DNA of 9,954 nt from Acidobacteriota bacterium (lineage in GTDB: Bacteria > Acidobacteriota > Terriglobia > Bryobacterales > Bryobacteraceae): contig JAMCRM010000187.1 of NCBI GenBank assembly GCA_023380575.1, positions 1 through 9,954 on the forward strand. The letters are read 5' to 3'. The translations under genes were made by a program, and so were the position numbers. Each line of letters begins with the position of its first letter. Within the stretch, counting starts at the first letter, position 1. Shown here piece after piece: positions 7,629 to 9,954 of this stretch. The notes beneath the pieces were generated by a model, which was not told where the DNA came from, made no database searches, and saw nothing but the letters and a program-made list of their open reading frames with translations.

Positions 7629-8639
7629 TTACTGGTTCGAGGAGTTCCGCTTCAGTTGCCCGCAGGCCGCGAATATATCCAGTCCGCGCGGTTTACGAAT
7701 GAAACATTGCAGCCCGCGACGCACGATCTGCTGGAAGGCCAGAACGCGGCCGGGGTCGGGGGTCTCATAGGGGATGTCCGGGCCGGGGTTGAGCGCGATC
7801 AGGTTGACCTTGCAATTCAGATTGGAAAGCAGTCGCAGCACGCGCCGCGCGTCGGCGTCGCTGTCGTTGACGCCTTTGAGCAGCACGTATTCGAAGGTCA
7901 GTTTCTCCCACGGGCGCAAGGGGTAGGCCTTGCAGGCGGCGAGCAGGTCCCGCAGGTGATACTTGCGGGTGATGGGCATCAGTTCCTGCCGCATCTCCTC
8001 GGTGGAGGCATTGAGCGAAATAGCCAGCCTGGGGCGCACCTCCGCTCGCCCCAGGGCCTCGATTTTCGGCACGATGCCGGCGGTGGAAACCGTAATCCGG
8101 CGCGGCGAAAGCCCCACGCCCTCGGGATCGGTCAGCAGACGCGTCGCCTTGAGCACGGCGTCCAGGTTCAGCAGCGGCTCACCCTGCCCCATCATGACGA
8201 TGTTCAGGCGCCCGCGCTCGATGGCATTGTCGGAAGCCGCTACCAGCACCTGCCCCACGATTTCACCCGCGGTCAGGTTGCGCTCCAGTCCCAGCAGCGC
8301 GGTCATGCAGAAGCGGCAGTTTACCGGGCACCCCACCTGGCTCGAGATGCACAGCGTGTCCCGCTCCTCCTCCGGCATAAACACGGTTTCAACCGTGCGC
8401 CCGTCGTCAAGACGCAGCAGGTAGCGGCGGGTGCGGTCGGAAGATTCGTAGCGCCGATCAATAGCCGGCAACCCCACCGGATATGCGCGCAATGCCGCGG
8501 GCAGGGAAGTGGCCCGCTCCAGACTGCTTACGCGCTGGCGATATACAGCACGATACACCTGCCGCGCGCGGAATGCCGGAAGGTTCTCGCCCAAGGCCTC
8601 GCGAATTTCCGTAAGTTCCAGGCCTACAAGGGTTTGCAT
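7629..8639 (-). CDS. rlmN: Dual-specificity RNA methyltransferase RlmN (23S rRNA A2503 / tRNA A37, C2-methyl)
   Basis: RlmN is a radical-SAM enzyme that methylates carbon 2 of A2503 in 23S rRNA and A37 in some tRNAs, which helps proofreading in the peptidyl-transferase centre. The 336-residue product carries the CxxxCxxC cluster C104-C108-C111 (GCPVNCRFC). It also has the two cysteines of the methyl-transfer mechanism: C97 ([11 protein letters not shown]) and C326 (IFAACGQL). Other family motifs are [52 protein letters not shown] and NLIALNP. The usual MGMGEP has Gln for the second Met. C326 and the overall pattern support RlmN rather than plasmid-type Cfr, although that split really needs a tree. 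ATG 8639 is 12 bases from a TGATAAAAT promoter element. The gene is divergent from the M16 peptidase gene. Confidence 0.95.
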   Translation of the reverse strand: MQTLVGLELTEIREALGENLPAFRARQVYRAVYRQRVSSLERATSLPAALRAYPVGLPAIDRRYESSDRTRRYLLRLDDGRTVETVFMPEEERDTLCISSQVGCPVNCRFCMTALLGLERNLTAGEIVGQVLVAASDNAIERGRLNIVMMGQGEPLLNLDAVLKATRLLTDPEGVGLSPRRITVSTAGIVPKIEALGRAEVRPRLAISLNASTEEMRQELMPITRKYHLRDLLAACKAYPLRPWEKLTFEYVLLKGVNDSDADARRVLRLLSNLNCKVNLIALNPGPDIPYETPDPGRVLAFQQIVRRGLQCFIRKPRGLDIFAACGQLKRNSSNQ

Positions 8640-8650
8640 GCTCTATCCGT

Positions 8651-8659
8651 ATTTTATCA
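8651..8659 (-). promoter_or_regulatory. Extended -10 promoter element for rlmN
   Basis: The minus strand reads TGATAAAAT (TGn plus TAAAAT), ending 11 bases before the rlmN ATG at 8639, so the transcript would have only a very short leader of about five bases. It lies eight bases from the plus-strand element at 8668-8676. The two -10 boxes point away from each other, and each occupies roughly the -35 region of the other. Confidence 0.55.
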
Positions 8660-8667
8660 GAGGGCCA

Positions 8668-8676
8668 TGTTAAAAT
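8668..8676 (+). promoter_or_regulatory. Extended -10 promoter element for the M16 peptidase gene
   Basis: TGTTAAAAT has the same TGnTAAAAT form as the kdsB and rlmN elements. Transcription would be expected to begin near 8682-8684, about ten bases before TTG 8693. A short Shine-Dalgarno-like TAAGG (8681-8685) lies between. No good -35 is seen. Confidence 0.5.
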
Positions 8677-8692
8677 ACCGTAAGGCCTGCCT

Positions 8693-9954
8693 TTGCAACA
8701 AGTAACTGTCTCCGCTAGCGGAGTGCGAGAAATCGAGATGACCCGGTTGGCGAACGGCGTCCGGGTGATCACCGAAACCATGCCGCACGTGCGCTCGGTT
8801 TCGGTGGGTATCTGGGTGGGCACGGGCTCGCGGCGTGAAAACGGCGAGCAGAACGGTATCTCTCACTTCATCGAGCACATGCTGTTCAAGGGCACCGTGC
8901 ACCGCTCCGCCGAAGAGATTGCGCGTTCGGTGGACTCGATCGGGGGGAATCTGGACGCATTCACCGCCAAGGAACTGGTTTGTTTTAACACCAAAGTCCT
9001 GGACCAGCACCTCTCGCTCGCCTTTGATGTGCTTGCCGACCTGGTGTTGAACCCCCTGTTTCGCGAAGAGGACATCGAAAAGGAAAAGGGCGTCATTCTG
9101 GAAGAGATCAAGATGGAGGCGGACAGCCCGGACTACCTGGTCCACGAGATCTTCTCCTCCAACTTCTGGAAGGACCACCCGCTGGGCAAGCCCATCCTGG
9201 GGACGCGCGACACGGTCAAGCATTTCGACCGCGGAGTAATCGAATCCTTTTACCGGTCCGTCTATGCCCCCGGCAACTTGATCGTGACCGCCGCCGGCAA
9301 TCTTACTCACGAGCGGCTGGTGGACCTGGTGCGGCTCAATTTCGAAGCACTGCCGCCCAACGGCAGCCAGCCGGCGGATCCCGTGCCGGCGACGCACGCG
9401 CGCATCGCCCTGCGCAACAAGAAAGCGCTGGAGCAGGTGCACCTCTGCCTGGGCGTGCCATCCTACCCGCTGCCGCACGAGAAACGTTTCGCCTGCTATG
9501 TGCTGAACACCCTGCTCGGCGGGGGCATGAGCTCGCGCCTGTTCCAGAATATTCGCGAGCGGCAGGGGCTGGCTTACGCGGTGTTCTCGGAGTTGAGCCC
9601 GTACCGCGACACCGGCTGCCTTTCCATCTACGCCGGCACTTCGCAGGAATCGGCACGCAAGGTGGTGGCCTCGATCATGAAAGAGTTCTGCCAGCTCAAG
9701 CAGGAGATCGTGGGCGCCGAGGAACTGCGCCGCGCCAAAGATCACCTGAAAGGCTCGCTGATGCTCGGCCTGGAATCCACTTCCAGCCGCATGTCCAACC
9801 TGGCGCGGCAGGAGCTGTACTTCGGGCGTTTCTTCAGCCTCGACGAAGTAGTGGAGAGTATCGAGCGCGTCAGCGCTGATGACGTCCAGCGCATCGCGCA
9901 AACCTTCTTCGATCCCAAACAGATCGCCCTCACCGTGCTCGGCAACCTCGAAGG
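8693..9954 (+). CDS. M16-family zinc peptidase (pitrilysin/processing-peptidase-like), C-terminus cut by window edge
   Basis: The frame is open to the window end, giving 420 residues of a family that usually has about 415-430, so only the last few are probably missing. Numbering from TTG 8693, the inverted zinc motif is H58-F-I-E61-H62, and the third zinc ligand is probably E138 in ILEEIKME, 76 residues after H62 as expected. The N-terminal M16 domain continues through SIGGNLDAFTAKELVCF. The second domain has FYRSVYAPGNLIVTAAGNL, then the glycine-rich loop GGGMSSRLFQNIRERQGLAY. Such enzymes cleave short or misfolded peptides; the cellular site and substrate are unknown, and no signal peptide is seen. 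TTG 8693 is chosen because the homologous N-terminus needs residues before MTRLANG and it fits the promoter and TAAGG. GTG 8723 and ATG 8738 are in-frame alternatives. Confidence 0.9.
   Translation, partial: MQQVTVSASGVREIEMTRLANGVRVITETMPHVRSVSVGIWVGTGSRRENGEQNGISHFIEHMLFKGTVHRSAEEIARSVDSIGGNLDAFTAKELVCFNTKVLDQHLSLAFDVLADLVLNPLFREEDIEKEKGVILEEIKMEADSPDYLVHEIFSSNFWKDHPLGKPILGTRDTVKHFDRGVIESFYRSVYAPGNLIVTAAGNLTHERLVDLVRLNFEALPPNGSQPADPVPATHARIALRNKKALEQVHLCLGVPSYPLPHEKRFACYVLNTLLGGGMSSRLFQNIRERQGLAYAVFSELSPYRDTGCLSIYAGTSQESARKVVASIMKEFCQLKQEIVGAEELRRAKDHLKGSLMLGLESTSSRMSNLARQELYFGRFFSLDEVVESIERVSADDVQRIAQTFFDPKQIALTVLGNLE
8710..8723. repeat. 14-base perfect palindrome at the start of the M16 peptidase gene
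   Basis: CTCCGCTAGCGGAG is identical to its reverse complement over all 14 bases and does not extend further. It lies 33 bases downstream of the -10 hexamer. If translation begins at TTG 8693 it covers roughly codons 6-11; if it begins at ATG 8738 it lies in the leader and contains the only GGAG near that start. It could be an operator half-site pair, an RNA hairpin that masks GGAG, or chance. Confidence 0.5.

Noticed and set aside
7629..8639. Cfr-type antibiotic-resistance methyltransferase
   Set aside because: The sequence pattern and chromosomal setting fit housekeeping RlmN. No mobile element or resistance gene is nearby.
7656..8705. A 349-codon plus-strand frame opposite rlmN
   Set aside because: It is antisense to an rlmN gene with every catalytic cysteine and has no family motif of its own.
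8657..9901. A 414-codon minus-strand frame opposite the M16 peptidase gene
   Set aside because: The plus strand carries HFIEH, the third-ligand Glu and the M16 C-terminal loop; the minus frame is compositional shadow.

Overview
The window looks like ordinary chromosome from a GC-rich diderm bacterium, most likely an Acidobacteriota member (a Bryobacterales/Solibacter-type lineage would fit). Three things suggest this. The secreted protein at the left edge has the N-terminus of the VWFA-related family that is expanded in acidobacteria. The 1171-residue outer-membrane protein combines a carboxypeptidase-regulatory-like domain with an Oar/TonB-receptor barrel. The single-gene pilin has the acidobacterial form of the family. 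Kdo (3-deoxy-D-manno-octulosonate) genes show that the cell makes a Kdo-containing lipopolysaccharide core. The taxonomic call is inference from protein style; no rRNA or other marker gene is present.

Layout, left to right. (1) 1-308, minus: 5' part of a secreted VWFA-related protein that runs off the left edge. (2) 309-368: divergent promoter region. (3) 369-3547, plus: kdsB, pyrG and kdsA with overlapping ends. PyrG supplies the CTP that KdsB uses to activate Kdo, and KdsA makes Kdo-8-phosphate, so this is one compact supply line for Kdo. (4) 3581-4051, plus: a type IV pilin-like gene with its own good ribosome binding site. (5) 4052-4091: a 40-base convergent gap with a GC palindrome. (6) 4092-7607, minus: the Oar-like TonB-dependent receptor. 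(7) 7629-8639, minus: rlmN, 21 bases upstream of the receptor gene. (8) 8640-8692: a second divergent promoter region with two back-to-back extended -10 elements. (9) 8693-9954, plus: an M16-family zinc peptidase that runs off the right edge almost complete.

There is no tRNA, rRNA, CRISPR array, insertion sequence or phage gene, and no gene-free stretch longer than 60 bases. I did not find a new multi-gene system. Three observations deserve a second look: an exact 21-base inverted match between the left edge of the window and the inside of kdsB, which looks like a template switch or assembly-edge effect; the repeated promoter form TGnTAAAAT at three gene starts, one of which argues that kdsB begins at GTG 369; and a 14-base perfect palindrome at the start of the M16 peptidase gene.
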